Shown one piece after another: positions 1-7,681 of a stretch of 58,608 nucleotides of DNA. The notes beneath the pieces are model-generated. The model saw only the letters and a list, made by a program, of their open reading frames with translations, made no database searches and was not told the DNA's origin. Source of the DNA: Desulfobacca_B sp046538075. GTDB taxonomy: Bacteria; Desulfobacterota; Desulfobaccia; Desulfobaccales; Desulfobaccaceae. The stretch is taken from assembly GCA_046538075.1 (NCBI GenBank), contig JBKHJN010000016.1, positions 1 through 58,608 on the forward strand, written 5' to 3'. Position 1 is the first letter of the stretch; every line of letters begins with the position of its first letter. The position numbers were made by a program, and so were the translations under genes.

Positions 1-101
1 CTTGCCAGCTCTTGCAGTTATCATCAGTTGATCTGCATATCAAAATTCTCATCTTTACTAATTTCCGGGGATTAACCAACTTGAAACCTTAACCCTAATC
101 G

Positions 102-122
102 AGCCCCGCAGAGGGCGGGGCT
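102..122. terminator. GC-rich hairpin near the left edge
   Basis: An 8-bp perfect stem (AGCCCCGC against GCGGGGCT) closes a 5-base loop. No T-run follows on the + strand, so it could be a weak terminator of a gene outside the window or part of the leader of the small gene at 185. The rest of 1-184 shows nothing else recognisable. Confidence 0.3.
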
Positions 123-184
123 AAGCCTTACTCTCACAAAATGATCAACATCAATTATTTTTCCCTCCAAAGGAGAAATAGGTT

Positions 185-427
185 ATGAGTCAAGCTGAGT
201 ATGACACAAGCCAAAGCGATCAGGAAATAGTCGGATACGGCCAGGCCATTAATGAGAAGAAAACGGCGATAAGCCAAACCCAGATCAAGGATGATATAGA
301 GAGCAATCTAAATTATCTTAGAGCGTTAGGCTTTGGAGTAGATGCGATCGGGTTTTTGCAAGACTCAGGTTTTTATGTCAACGGTTCAATCCTTGACGAT
401 CTTGGGAACTTATTACTAGGAGCATGA
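185..427 (+). CDS. Small uncharacterised protein (80 aa)
   Basis: This 80-residue protein was not recognised. An AAGGAG ribosome binding site lies just upstream of the ATG, so it is probably a real gene. The first half is polar and rich in Gln, Ser, Asp and Glu. The second half (from about residue 38) holds a leucine/glycine-rich amphipathic stretch ending in LGNLLLGA. It has no cysteines, no signal peptide and no clear membrane helix. A terminator-like hairpin at 593-623 follows on the same strand, so it may be transcribed alone. A leader-peptide-like organisation (polar head, Gly-rich tail) is possible, but no modification enzyme is encoded nearby. Confidence 0.6.
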   Translation: MSQAEYDTSQSDQEIVGYGQAINEKKTAISQTQIKDDIESNLNYLRALGFGVDAIGFLQDSGFYVNGSILDDLGNLLLGA

Positions 428-442
428 AATAGCTTAACTTTT

Positions 443-478
443 CACCCTCACCCTAACCCTCTCCCTCAAGGGAGAGGG
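443..478. repeat. Intergenic hairpin repeat (CCCTCTCCC family)
   Basis: A tract of CCCTCACCCTAA units runs into a perfect 9-bp hairpin (CCCTCTCCC, loop TCAA, GGGAGAGGG). This type of sequence occurs as a dispersed intergenic repeat in many bacterial genomes. It lies just after the small gene ending at 427 and has no T-run, so it looks more like a REP-like element than a terminator. Confidence 0.5.
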
Positions 479-592
479 GATTTAATGAAGATTTAGCATT
501 AATCAATTTTTCGCTCTGAGTAATAATTATCAAACTAGTCAAAGATTTTGACACTCTGTTTCTGGAACTGCAGTAAACGAGACCACAACCCA

Positions 593-623
593 GCCCCTCG
601 GCGGTGCTGAAGGGCCTTTTTTT
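593..623 (+). terminator. Intrinsic terminator
   Basis: The stem pairs GCCC with GGGC and TCGGC with GCTGA, with one mismatch between them, and is followed by seven T residues. It would stop + strand transcripts from the small gene at 185. Confidence 0.55.
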
Positions 624-667
624 CCTTTCCCCAAAAGTGTTGGGTATAGTGTTGGGACTAAACAAAT

Positions 668-696
668 AAGGGGTTAACCGATTTGGCTAACCCCTT
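668..696 (-). terminator. Terminator of the tRNA operon
   Basis: A perfect 9-bp stem (AAGGGGTTA against TAACCCCTT) lies just beyond the 3' end of tRNA-Glu. Read on the - strand it is followed by a T-rich tract, as expected for the end of the Lys-Glu tRNA transcript. Confidence 0.7.
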
Positions 697-705
697 GATT
701 TTCTT

Positions 706-783
706 TGGCGTCCCCAACCGGATTTGAACCGGTGTTGCCGGCGTGAAAGGCCGGTGTCCTGGACCAGGCTAGACGATGGGGAC
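706..783 (-). tRNA. tRNA-Glu (anticodon TTC)
   Basis: The cloverleaf reads on the - strand. The acceptor stem pairs GTCCCCA with TGGGGAC. The anticodon loop CTTTCAC sits on a CCGGC/GCCGG stem and gives anticodon TTC (Glu). The T-loop GTTCAAAT is present and a CCA end appears to be encoded (706-708). It lies 12 bases downstream of tRNA-Lys and shares its promoter and terminator. Confidence 0.93.
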
Positions 784-795
784 GCATTTTTTGAG

Positions 796-868
796 TGGGC
801 CGTGCTGGATTCGAACCAGCGACTCTCTGCTTAAAAGGCAGATACTCTACCGACTGAGTTAACGGCCC
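796..868 (-). tRNA. tRNA-Lys (anticodon TTT)
   Basis: The - strand cloverleaf has acceptor arms GGGCCGT and ACGGCCC, D-loop CAGTCGGTAGAG and anticodon loop CTTTTAA, giving anticodon TTT (Lys). The T-loop is GTTCGAATC. CCA is not encoded. It is the first gene of a two-tRNA transcript with tRNA-Glu. Confidence 0.94.
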
Positions 869-879
869 TAAGTGTTTTA

Positions 880-908
880 TTCATAAACTTTGCAGGCCGG
901 TTTGTCAA
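880..908 (-). promoter_or_regulatory. Sigma-70 promoter of the tRNA operon
   Basis: On the - strand a perfect -35 TTGACA (908-903) is followed after 17 bases by TATGAA (885-880). Transcription would start a few bases upstream of tRNA-Lys. Confidence 0.75.
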
Positions 909-1033
909 GGAAGTCTAGAAGCTGATAGGATTTTTATCAACCTTATTTCTGCGGCCGCCAGGTTTAAGTTGCTCAGGCAATTAGATTGAGATAAATTTAG
1001 TTATAAACTCGGTCCTAGCCAATTTTCAACCCA

Positions 1034-1843
1034 ATGGTAGCGATGAAAACTGTCTGGCGCCTGCTTGATCAGGGTCCGGGTCCGCCTACTTACAATATGG
1101 CTGTGGACGAGGCTTTGCTGGCCTCACACGTGGACAAGCGCGGCCCGGCTACCCTGCGGTTTTATCAATGGTCAACCCCGACTTTGTCCCTGGGAGCGGG
1201 TCAGAAATGGCCCGTTCAGCCTCAGGAGCAGGTCGCCCGGGATTTGGGGCTGGCGGTAGTGCGGCGGCCGAGCGGTGGACGGGCGGTGCTGCACGGCGGT
1301 GATTTGACCTATAGCGTAGTGGCCGGAGTCTGGGAAGGGTTTCCGGTTTCGACCACCGCGGTCTATCGGCGTCTGGCCGAGGCCTTGAGGACCGGCCTGC
1401 AAAGACTAGGTTTGGCAGTGGAGTCCGGGACGGGCTTTAGGTTTGCGACCTCCTTTGCCTGTTTTACCTGGGCTGCCCCGGCCGACCTTACCTGGCGGGG
1501 GAAGAAATTTATGGGCAGCGCCCAGGTCTGGCGCGGCCAGTCTTTTTTACAGCATGGCACCATCATCCTGGAACCTCAGGATGAGGTCTGGCGGCGGCTG
1601 CTCGGTCAAGGGGAGACCGGTTCCCCTCGACCCTGGCCCATGATCTCTTTAGCGGAAATATTGGCAGATCCCCTTGCTTTGGCCGCTCTTAAGACTGCTT
1701 TGCTCCAGGGATTCGAGGAAGTTCTGAAGGTAGCTTTTAAGTCCGGAGAGTTGTCGGAGCAGGAGAACATCCGGGTGGAGGCCGGATGTCTCCCTATACC
1801 AGGCTCGAGTTCTCGCAGCTTTCATCATAAATTAAAGTTTTAG
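1034..1843 (+). CDS. Lipoate/octanoate protein transferase (LipM/LplA family)
   Basis: This enzyme of the biotin/lipoate A/B protein ligase family attaches octanoyl or lipoyl groups to lysines of lipoyl domains such as GcvH or 2-oxoacid dehydrogenase E2. The signature RRPSGGRAVLHGGDLTYS covers residues 77-94. The conserved block GKKFMGSAQ lies at 156-164. A cysteine at 143 sits where LipM-type octanoyltransferases carry their catalytic Cys, favouring LipM over an ATP-dependent LplA. At 269 aa it is close to LipM length. The start could be the ATG at 1034 or at 1043; neither has a strong Shine-Dalgarno sequence. The last 30 residues are low-complexity and less typical. It lies 55 bases upstream of a TSUP permease gene. 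Confidence 0.85.
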   Translation: MVAMKTVWRLLDQGPGPPTYNMAVDEALLASHVDKRGPATLRFYQWSTPTLSLGAGQKWPVQPQEQVARDLGLAVVRRPSGGRAVLHGGDLTYSVVAGVWEGFPVSTTAVYRRLAEALRTGLQRLGLAVESGTGFRFATSFACFTWAAPADLTWRGKKFMGSAQVWRGQSFLQHGTIILEPQDEVWRRLLGQGETGSPRPWPMISLAEILADPLALAALKTALLQGFEEVLKVAFKSGELSEQENIRVEAGCLPIPGSSSRSFHHKLKF

Positions 1844-1898
1844 CCGGGCTGAGGGAAGGGTAGGGCAGGCCTATTCTTTCCTTAGGTTACCGACCGGA

Positions 1899-2864
1899 GT
1901 GTTGATGCTCTTTCCCGTCAGTGGCGTAGAAATCTCTCCCCTGGTTCCTTTAGGGGTGGCGTTTGTTATCTCCTTTTTTACCTCCATGGGCGGGGTTTCG
2001 GGGGCCTTTCTGTTGCTGCCCTTCCAGGTCAGTGTGCTGGGGTTCACCAGCCCGGCGGTCAGTCCCACCAATCTGGTGTTTAACATCGTCGCCATTCCCA
2101 GCGGGGTTTATCGCTATGTCAAAGAAGGCCGGATGGCCTGGCCCCTGACCTGGGTGGTGATTATCGGCACCCTGCCCGGAGTCTTTCTGGGGGCGATAAT
2201 CCGCATTCAGTATCTCCCCGATCCCCGGGCCTTTAAGCTGTTCGTCGGTTTGGTGCTGCTCTATATTGGCGGTCGGCTGGGGCATGATCTGTGGCGGCCT
2301 CGTACTGGGCAGGACCCCATGGAGGCCCGATTTAAGGACCGGGTGGCGGCCCAGCGCCAGGCCCGGCAATCCCGGCTGGCGGCCGGCCTGCCACCGGAAG
2401 CGGTGATCAAGACCACTAAATTCACCTTCACCCGGCTGGGGTACGAATTTTATGGCGAATCCTTTGAATCCTCTACCTGGGGGATTTTCGCCCTCAGTCT
2501 CATCGTCGGCATTATCGGCGGCACCTATGGTATCGGCGGCGGGGCGATCATCGCCCCCTTTCTGGTGGCGGTGTTTGGACTGCCGGTCTATACGGTGGCC
2601 GGCGCCGCCCTGATGGGCACGTTTATCACCTCGATTGCCGGTGTAGGATTTTACGCCCTGATCGCTCCCTGGTATGCCCATACCGGCCTGGCCATTGCTC
2701 CCGATTGGCTGCTGGGGGGGCTGTTTGGCATCGGCGGGGCGGCGGGCATGTACTGTGGGGCCCGGTTCCAGAAATTTGTCCCGGCCCGCCTCATTAAAGG
2801 GCTGCTGGCAGTGGTCCTCGCCTTCCTGGCCCTCAGATATATCGGGGGCTATTTTATCAGCTGA
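1899..2864 (+). CDS. TSUP (TauE/SafE) family permease
   Basis: This predicted inner-membrane anion exporter belongs to the sulfite exporter TauE/SafE (TSUP, DUF81) family, whose members move sulfite, sulfonates or related anions. Two homologous halves can be seen, each starting with a Gly-rich motif (SFFTSMGGVSGAF near residue 25 and GGTYGIGGGAIIAPF near 205). They are separated by a charged cytoplasmic loop at about 130-185, longer than in most family members. The annotated start is a GTG; an ATG two codons on (1905) is equally likely. It is the first of three TSUP permeases in the window (see 31792 and 50367). The substrate cannot be told from sequence. Confidence 0.85.
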   Translation: MLMLFPVSGVEISPLVPLGVAFVISFFTSMGGVSGAFLLLPFQVSVLGFTSPAVSPTNLVFNIVAIPSGVYRYVKEGRMAWPLTWVVIIGTLPGVFLGAIIRIQYLPDPRAFKLFVGLVLLYIGGRLGHDLWRPRTGQDPMEARFKDRVAAQRQARQSRLAAGLPPEAVIKTTKFTFTRLGYEFYGESFESSTWGIFALSLIVGIIGGTYGIGGGAIIAPFLVAVFGLPVYTVAGAALMGTFITSIAGVGFYALIAPWYAHTGLAIAPDWLLGGLFGIGGAAGMYCGARFQKFVPARLIKGLLAVVLAFLALRYIGGYFIS

Positions 2865-2897
2865 TAAACTGACAACAATTAAAAGTTGGCCCTGCAA

Positions 2898-2922
2898 AGC
2901 CGACCAAAGGGTAAAGTCGGCC
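2898..2922. terminator. Hairpin between convergent genes
   Basis: A stem AGCCGAC/GTCGGC lies in the 58-base gap between the TSUP gene (+) and the VTT-domain gene (-). A short TTT follows on the - strand. It is a plausible but weak terminator. Confidence 0.4.
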
Positions 2923-3669
2923 TCACGATGAGCCTGGATTGGGAGGGTTGCCAGGGGTTTGCTGCGGCCCGCTTAATTTCCGCAGCCAACCATAGATCTT
3001 TTGGCGATAGATGAACATGGGGAGGGCGACGGCGATGAGCAGGGCCATGATGATCACCAGGCCGTAGTAATTGCCTTTAAAGACCTGGGCCCCCTGCAGC
3101 GACAGCATCAGGGTGCCAGGCAGGCGGCCGATGGTGACGATGATCAGGAAGATCTTGAGGGGCATTTTGCTCAGACCCAGGATCAGGCATAGGTAATCCT
3201 TGGGAAAGCCGGGAAACAAAAAAAGCAGGAAGGCCACCAGGGTGCCCTGCCGTTCGATGAGAAAGTCAAATTTTTCCAGGGTCTCGGGCCCAACTATTTT
3301 TTCGACCACATGAATTTCCAGCCAGCGGCCGATCAAAAAGGCCAGGATCGAGCCCAGGGTGAGGCCGATGGTGGAATAAAGGAAGCCCGGAAAGACGCCG
3401 AACAGGAAGCCGCCCAGAAAGCCGGTGGCCTCCCCCGGAATCGGGGCTAATACCACCTGCAAGGTCTGGATGACCATAAAGACCACCGGGGCCAGCGGCC
3501 CGAAGGAGGCGATAAATTCTTTAATTTTTTCCTTGCGACTCAGGAGGTCGTAACATTCAGAAAAGTAGTGCGACAGGATAGGCCACCAGGCATAGGCCAG
3601 CACCATTAGGGCGACCAAAACCACCAGGACCAGCAGAGTGATAATTAGAGATCGCCGAATCCTTTTCAC
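2923..3669 (-). CDS. TVP38/TMEM64 (VTT domain) membrane protein
   Basis: This integral membrane protein of the VTT/SNARE-associated (DedA-like) superfamily has an N-terminal anchor (residues 7-30) and the VTT core around 55-200. The core contains the re-entrant motif APIPGEATGFLGGFLFG near 75-92 and FPGFPKDYLCLILG near 152-166, where an arginine or lysine before D is typical. Related proteins act in membrane lipid handling and envelope homeostasis; the exact substrate is unknown. The tail is proline-rich and cytoplasmic. Its start overlaps the stop of the upstream pentapeptide-repeat gene by 4 bases (ATGA), so the two are translationally coupled. Confidence 0.82.
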   Translation of the reverse strand: MKRIRRSLIITLLVLVVLVALMVLAYAWWPILSHYFSECYDLLSRKEKIKEFIASFGPLAPVVFMVIQTLQVVLAPIPGEATGFLGGFLFGVFPGFLYSTIGLTLGSILAFLIGRWLEIHVVEKIVGPETLEKFDFLIERQGTLVAFLLFLFPGFPKDYLCLILGLSKMPLKIFLIIVTIGRLPGTLMLSLQGAQVFKGNYYGLVIIMALLIAVALPMFIYRQKIYGWLRKLSGPQQTPGNPPNPGSS

Positions 3670-4685
3670 TCCGGCTTCTCCAGGAGATGAGGGTATTGTT
3701 CTTCGATCTGTTTCTGGAGCTCGGGATCAAGAATGGCCTCAAAAAGGGTTTTAACTTTAGCAAGCTCCTCAACGGTTAAACCAATTGCTCCCCTGAGGTC
3801 GGCTTTCCTGAGGTCGGCTTGCTGCATGTTAGCTTCCCGGAGGTAGGTTTTCTGAACGTTAGCTCCAAAGAGCCAGGCTTCCTTAAGGTTAGCTCCAAAG
3901 AGCCAGGCTTCCTGGAGGTTCGCAGATACAAAAAAAGCTTGTTGCAGATTAGCTTTTGAAAAGTTGGCTCTCTGCAGGTTAGCTCCTCTAAGGACTGCTT
4001 TCTGTAGATTAGCTTCCGAGAGAAAGGCTTTCTGTAGGTTAGCTCCCACCAAATATGTACCCCGGAGATCCGTTCCTCGCAAATCCAGGGGTTTTAGTTT
4101 CCTCTGAGCAAAATCGGGATTACGCCGTCCGATGACGGTCAGAATAGCCTGAATATCGATGGGCGGTTTGGGTTCTGGTTGCTGCTCTTTTTCGCCAGTT
4201 GGCTGACTTTCTATTGATTCCGTAGGCTGCTCTTCGGGTGTCTTCGGGGGCCAGGAGGCGTGCTCCCGCACATAAGCAGTCAGAACCTCCATAATCGGCC
4301 AGTGGTCCCGCTCCGAGTCCCAGGCAATCCTTTCCAGGGCATAGATGCCGCCCAGCCGGATTTCCAGTCTGTCGCTTCCCAACTGTTCGATAGCGCGGGT
4401 AAAGCGCTCGGTGACCTGCCCCTCGCGGGTAAGCTCGACAGTTTTCTCCGTGGCGGTAATCCGCCGCCAGGTCAAATAAAGGCCGTAGAGCAGGACTAAG
4501 CCCCCCAAAATTTGAGCCAGGGTCTTGAGAAATTCATTGACATAATCAGGAATCTTCTCAGGTTTAATGACGTCGCCATACCCGGCTACTTGCCACTCTG
4601 GCACTTTCCAGAGGGCCAGGGCAAATACCCCAAGAGCTCCAAGGATCAGGAATACTCGAAGCAATTTATGGAAAGTTGTGTTCAT
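3666..4685 (-). CDS. Membrane-anchored pentapeptide-repeat protein
   Basis: Two N-terminal membrane helices (about residues 8-26 and 50-70) are followed by a charged linker with a Pro/Glu/Gln-rich stretch (about 150-175). About sixteen pentapeptide repeats of the A(N/D)LxxA type then run from about 200 to 300 and would fold as a right-handed quadrilateral beta-helix. The helix probably lies in the cytoplasm. DNA coding two repeats is duplicated almost exactly (3877-3925), showing recent repeat expansion. The function is unknown; such proteins are usually binding scaffolds. It is coupled to the VTT-domain gene by a 4-base overlap. Confidence 0.82.
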   Translation of the reverse strand: MNTTFHKLLRVFLILGALGVFALALWKVPEWQVAGYGDVIKPEKIPDYVNEFLKTLAQILGGLVLLYGLYLTWRRITATEKTVELTREGQVTERFTRAIEQLGSDRLEIRLGGIYALERIAWDSERDHWPIMEVLTAYVREHASWPPKTPEEQPTESIESQPTGEKEQQPEPKPPIDIQAILTVIGRRNPDFAQRKLKPLDLRGTDLRGTYLVGANLQKAFLSEANLQKAVLRGANLQRANFSKANLQQAFFVSANLQEAWLFGANLKEAWLFGANVQKTYLREANMQQADLRKADLRGAIGLTVEELAKVKTLFEAILDPELQKQIEEQYPHLLEKPE

Positions 4686-4749
4686 TTTCCCATTACCCTG
4701 ACCTTTTGTTTACCACAGAAACGGAAAAACCAAAAAATTCACGCTAAGA

Positions 4750-4806
4750 CGCCAAGACGCCAAGAATATTTAGATCCCATGATTTTGCGTCCTTGGCGTC
4801 TTGGCG
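4750..4806. repeat. 15-bp inverted repeat, CGCCAAGACGCCAAG
   Basis: CGCCAAGACGCCAAG (4750-4764) is matched exactly by its reverse complement at 4792-4806 with a 27-base loop. The left arm is itself a tandem GCCAAGAC repeat. Such elements are dispersed intergenic repeats in several bacterial lineages. This one covers the stop codon region of the radical SAM gene (4770), so about the last 12 residues of that protein are encoded by the repeat. It may also end the - strand transcript. Confidence 0.6.
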
Positions 4807-5750
4807 AGAGAATTCTTTGGTGTTTGCCAAAACTTCCCCTGGTAGCTTTGTTTAGCGGCGAAGGTTTGCTGGATGGCGGCCAGGGCCCGTGCTTTCTGCA
4901 GGCACCAGGTGGGGGCCACCAACTCTTCCCGGTGGGGGTCGCCGGTAAGCCGGTGGATGACCATCCGGGGCGGCAGGCGTTCCAGGAAGTCCACCAGCAG
5001 CGACACATATTCAGCTTCGGTGAGCGGCTGATACTCGCCCCGACGATATAGGCGCTCCAGCCGGGTGCCGCGGACGATGTAAAGGAGGTGAATTTTCACC
5101 CCATCCAGGGGCCGGGCGGCCAGGTAGTCGGCGGTGGCCTGCATCTCGGCCCGGCCCTCACCAGGGAGGCCCAGGATGACATGGGCCAGCAGATGCAGCC
5201 CGCGGCCGGCAGCCTGGTGGACCGCCTGGGTGAAACAGGCGACATCATGACCACGGTTAATACGCCGCAGGGTGGCGTCATGGGCCGATTGCAGGCCCAG
5301 TTCCAGCCACACCAGGTGGGTGCGGGCATATTCGGCCAACAGCTCCAGGATTTCTGCCGACAGGCAGTCGGGGCGGGTGCCGATGCTCAGGCCGACAATT
5401 TCCGGGAAGGCCAGGGCTTCCTCATACAAGGTTTTAAGCCGGTCCAGCGGTGCATAAGTATTGCAAAAACTTTGAAAATAGGCAATGAATTTTTTAGCCT
5501 GATAACGCTTCCCGAGCCGCGCCCGGCCTTCCTGAAGCTGGACAGTGATGCTCTTGCCCTGAGACCAGGCGCCGGTGCCGGAACCGCGGGGATTGCAGTA
5601 GATACAGCCGCCGGTGCCCACCCGGCCGTCGCGGTTGGGGCAGGTGAGCCCGGCATCGAGGGTGATCTTCTGCACCCGTTCGCCGAATTGCGACAACAGA
5701 TAGGAGTTCAGGTCGCGATAGGGTTTCGTGGAATGAGGTAAAACGATCAT
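4770..5750 (-). CDS. Radical SAM protein, TIGR01212 (YhcC-like) family
   Basis: This is a radical S-adenosylmethionine enzyme with an Elp3-like core. The iron-sulfur motif CPNRDGRVGTGGCIYC (residues 37-52) is the form seen in the TIGR01212/YhcC family, where the three cysteines bind a 4Fe-4S cluster. Further signatures are SIGTRPDCL, LELGLQSAHD, RINRGHD and HVILGLPGE. The substrate of this family is not firmly known. The usual protein ends near KFW (residue 310); the last 15 or so residues run into an inverted repeat and are probably an extension. Its start overlaps the end of rsmE by 4 bases, giving a prmA-rsmE-radical SAM operon. Confidence 0.88.
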   Translation of the reverse strand: MIVLPHSTKPYRDLNSYLLSQFGERVQKITLDAGLTCPNRDGRVGTGGCIYCNPRGSGTGAWSQGKSITVQLQEGRARLGKRYQAKKFIAYFQSFCNTYAPLDRLKTLYEEALAFPEIVGLSIGTRPDCLSAEILELLAEYARTHLVWLELGLQSAHDATLRRINRGHDVACFTQAVHQAAGRGLHLLAHVILGLPGEGRAEMQATADYLAARPLDGVKIHLLYIVRGTRLERLYRRGEYQPLTEAEYVSLLVDFLERLPPRMVIHRLTGDPHREELVAPTWCLQKARALAAIQQTFAAKQSYQGKFWQTPKNSLAKTPRTQNHGI

Positions 5751-6601
5751 CTGGCCAGCTCCCCCCAGGCGTATTGGATAATGGCCAGGGCGGCTAGGGC
5801 TGCGGTCTCGACTTTCAGCCGCCAGGGTCCCAAACCGGCCAGCACAAAACCCGCGGTCTGGGCCTGCTGGGCTTCTGCGGCAGTAAAACCGCCCTCTGGA
5901 CCGATCAGCAGGCGGACCGACGCGGGCGGAGTCAGGCTGAGCAGCCTACCGGGTGGTTGCGAGCGTTTTTCTTCCCAAAACATGATTTTGACGGCCTCCG
6001 GACCCTGCAGCACCTCCGCAAAACTTTGGGGCAAATGGATTTCCGGCAGGCGGGAGCGCTGGCACGATTTCAGGGTCTCCAGGGCCAGCCGCTGCCAGCG
6101 CCGCTGGCGGGAGGTCTGGCGCCCCGCCGGGTTAACCAGAGACCGCTCGCAGTAAAAAGGAATCAGCCGGGTGACCCCCATTTCGGTAGCTTGCCGCACT
6201 ACCAGCTCAAAGGTTTCGGCGCGGGCCAGGGCCAGACCCAGGGTCAGGAACAGCGCGGCGGGGGCCCGCTCTGGCAAGACGCGGATGATTTGTAATCGAG
6301 CCTCTCCGGCTTCCAGGGCCCTGACCTCAGCCTCGTATTCCTGCCCCTGGCCGTCAAAAATTTCTACCCGGGCGCCGATGCCCAGGCGCAGGACGCGGGC
6401 CAGATGATGGGTTTCGGAGGCCGACAGCCGGATTGCGGAGCCGGTGATCTGGTCCGGAGGGGCAAAAAACCGCCGCCGTCCACCCTGGTGAGGTAGCGGT
6501 TGATGGTTAATGTTAGAGACCCAGATTAAGTAACCCCGAGTATTTAAAAGGTTAATCTGAGGGGAGGGTCGGGGGACCACCGGCCCCCCGCCCTCCCCCA
6601 A
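5747..6601 (-). CDS. rsmE: 16S rRNA (uracil-1498-N3)-methyltransferase RsmE
   Basis: RsmE methylates U1498 of 16S rRNA using SAM and has a SPOUT (knotted) fold. The usual N-terminal motif RRRFFAPPDQ is found near residue 43. The knot motif LLIGPEGGFTAAEAQ and the terminal LGPWRLKVETAALAAL are diagnostic. The start is a problem. The TTG at 6601 and a GTG at 6580 lie inside a GC-rich hairpin, and no ATG/GTG/TTG occurs between 6580 and the conserved RRFFAPP. The first 30-40 residues are therefore doubtful. It lies downstream of prmA and is coupled to the radical SAM gene. Confidence 0.88.
   Translation of the reverse strand: MGEGGGPVVPRPSPQINLLNTRGYLIWVSNINHQPLPHQGGRRRFFAPPDQITGSAIRLSASETHHLARVLRLGIGARVEIFDGQGQEYEAEVRALEAGEARLQIIRVLPERAPAALFLTLGLALARAETFELVVRQATEMGVTRLIPFYCERSLVNPAGRQTSRQRRWQRLALETLKSCQRSRLPEIHLPQSFAEVLQGPEAVKIMFWEEKRSQPPGRLLSLTPPASVRLLIGPEGGFTAAEAQQAQTAGFVLAGLGPWRLKVETAALAALAIIQYAWGELAR
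6561..6600. terminator. GC-rich hairpin between prmA and rsmE
   Basis: GGGGAGGG and a G5 block pair with a C6 block and CCCTCCCC, forming a long stem with a single bulge. On the + strand an A/T-rich tract follows (TTATTTTTT). On the - strand, the operon direction, no T-run follows, so it may only slow transcription. It overlaps the annotated start of rsmE. Confidence 0.5.
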
Positions 6602-6647
6602 ATGTTATTTTTTCTAACCCCAATTCATTTATCTTATGACCTTAATA

Positions 6648-7547
6648 TTATCTGTTGAAGATCAAGGCAACCCAATCTTCCTGGCTGTAGCTGCGGGTTT
6701 GCTGTAAACCCTGGGCGGCGAACCGCGCTAGTAGCTGCGGCACATCCTCCAGGAGGAAGCCGGAGACGATCAGCCAGCCGCCGGGCTGCACCCGTCCGGC
6801 CAGAGCTTCGGCTAGAGAATGTAAATCAGGACCGGTGAGATTGGCCAGGATGAGGTCGAAGCGCTGCCGGATGGAATCGAGGGTCAGATCCTCGGCCCGG
6901 ACTAAATCCTGAAGCTGATTGAGGAGGATGTTTTTCCGGGTAGCCGCCACCGCTTCGGGATCGACATCGATGGCCAGGACCCGGGCCCCGAAGCGGGCCG
7001 CGGCCAGGGCCAGGATACCGGTGCCAGTGCCCACATCCAGGGTCTGGCAGAGGTTTGGTGCAGGCAGACGCCGTTGATCGAAAATCTCCTCCAGGGCCTG
7101 GAGGCACAACTGGGTGGTGGGGTGGCGACCGGTGCCAAAAGCCATCCCAGGGTAAATGGTCAGCACAATTTCTTCCGGGCCAGGCGGATAATCGTCCCAG
7201 GGCGGGCGGATAACAATACGCCGGGTGAGTTTGCGGGGCTTGAAGTGCGCCTGCCAGGCATGGGCCCAATCCTCTTCCACCAGGAGGCGCTGAACCACCG
7301 GGCCGATCCGGTAGCCGTGCGACTGCAGACGCTGCAGGTAGCGCTGCAACTCCTTTTCCTGGACCGGACCGAAGTCCTCGGCAGGGAAATAGACCTTGAT
7401 GCCGGTTCTGGCAGCTGGGCCGGATATCACAGGGTCGTCCTCCAGGAAAACCCCGCGGCCGCTCCATTCGGTCAGAAATAGAGATACTTCTTCCTGAATG
7501 CGCTCCGGAATTTCTATGCGAATTTCTAGCCATTGTGGCGCTGGCAT
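6648..7547 (-). CDS. prmA: Ribosomal protein L11 methyltransferase PrmA
   Basis: PrmA trimethylates amino groups of ribosomal protein L11 using SAM. The N-terminal L11-binding domain covers about residues 1-95. A linker carries YPGMAFGTGRHPTTQLCL, the usual PrmA signature. The Rossmann methyltransferase domain follows, with LDVGTGTGILALAAARFGA and IDVDPEAV, and the NLTGPDL motif near 236. Length (299 aa) is normal. It heads the prmA-rsmE-radical SAM group and is divergent from the sugar dehydrogenase at 7682. A second PrmA-like protein is encoded at 12734. Confidence 0.92.
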   Translation of the reverse strand: MPAPQWLEIRIEIPERIQEEVSLFLTEWSGRGVFLEDDPVISGPAARTGIKVYFPAEDFGPVQEKELQRYLQRLQSHGYRIGPVVQRLLVEEDWAHAWQAHFKPRKLTRRIVIRPPWDDYPPGPEEIVLTIYPGMAFGTGRHPTTQLCLQALEEIFDQRRLPAPNLCQTLDVGTGTGILALAAARFGARVLAIDVDPEAVAATRKNILLNQLQDLVRAEDLTLDSIRQRFDLILANLTGPDLHSLAEALAGRVQPGGWLIVSGFLLEDVPQLLARFAAQGLQQTRSYSQEDWVALIFNR

Positions 7548-7681
7548 AATTTTTCCCTTTTGGTTCTGATTATTATATTCTTTATGATTTGCTCAATGCA
7601 ATCAAGACCATTTAATGTTTTGCTTTTAGGATAAGATATGATAATTGAGAATTTATTTATCAACTAATAAATTAAACTAAA

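Noticed and set aside
1950..2897. Long open frame antisense to the first TSUP permease gene
   Set aside because: Its Gly/Gln/His/Pro-rich product is typical of the antisense of a GC-rich gene; the + strand gene is clearly real.
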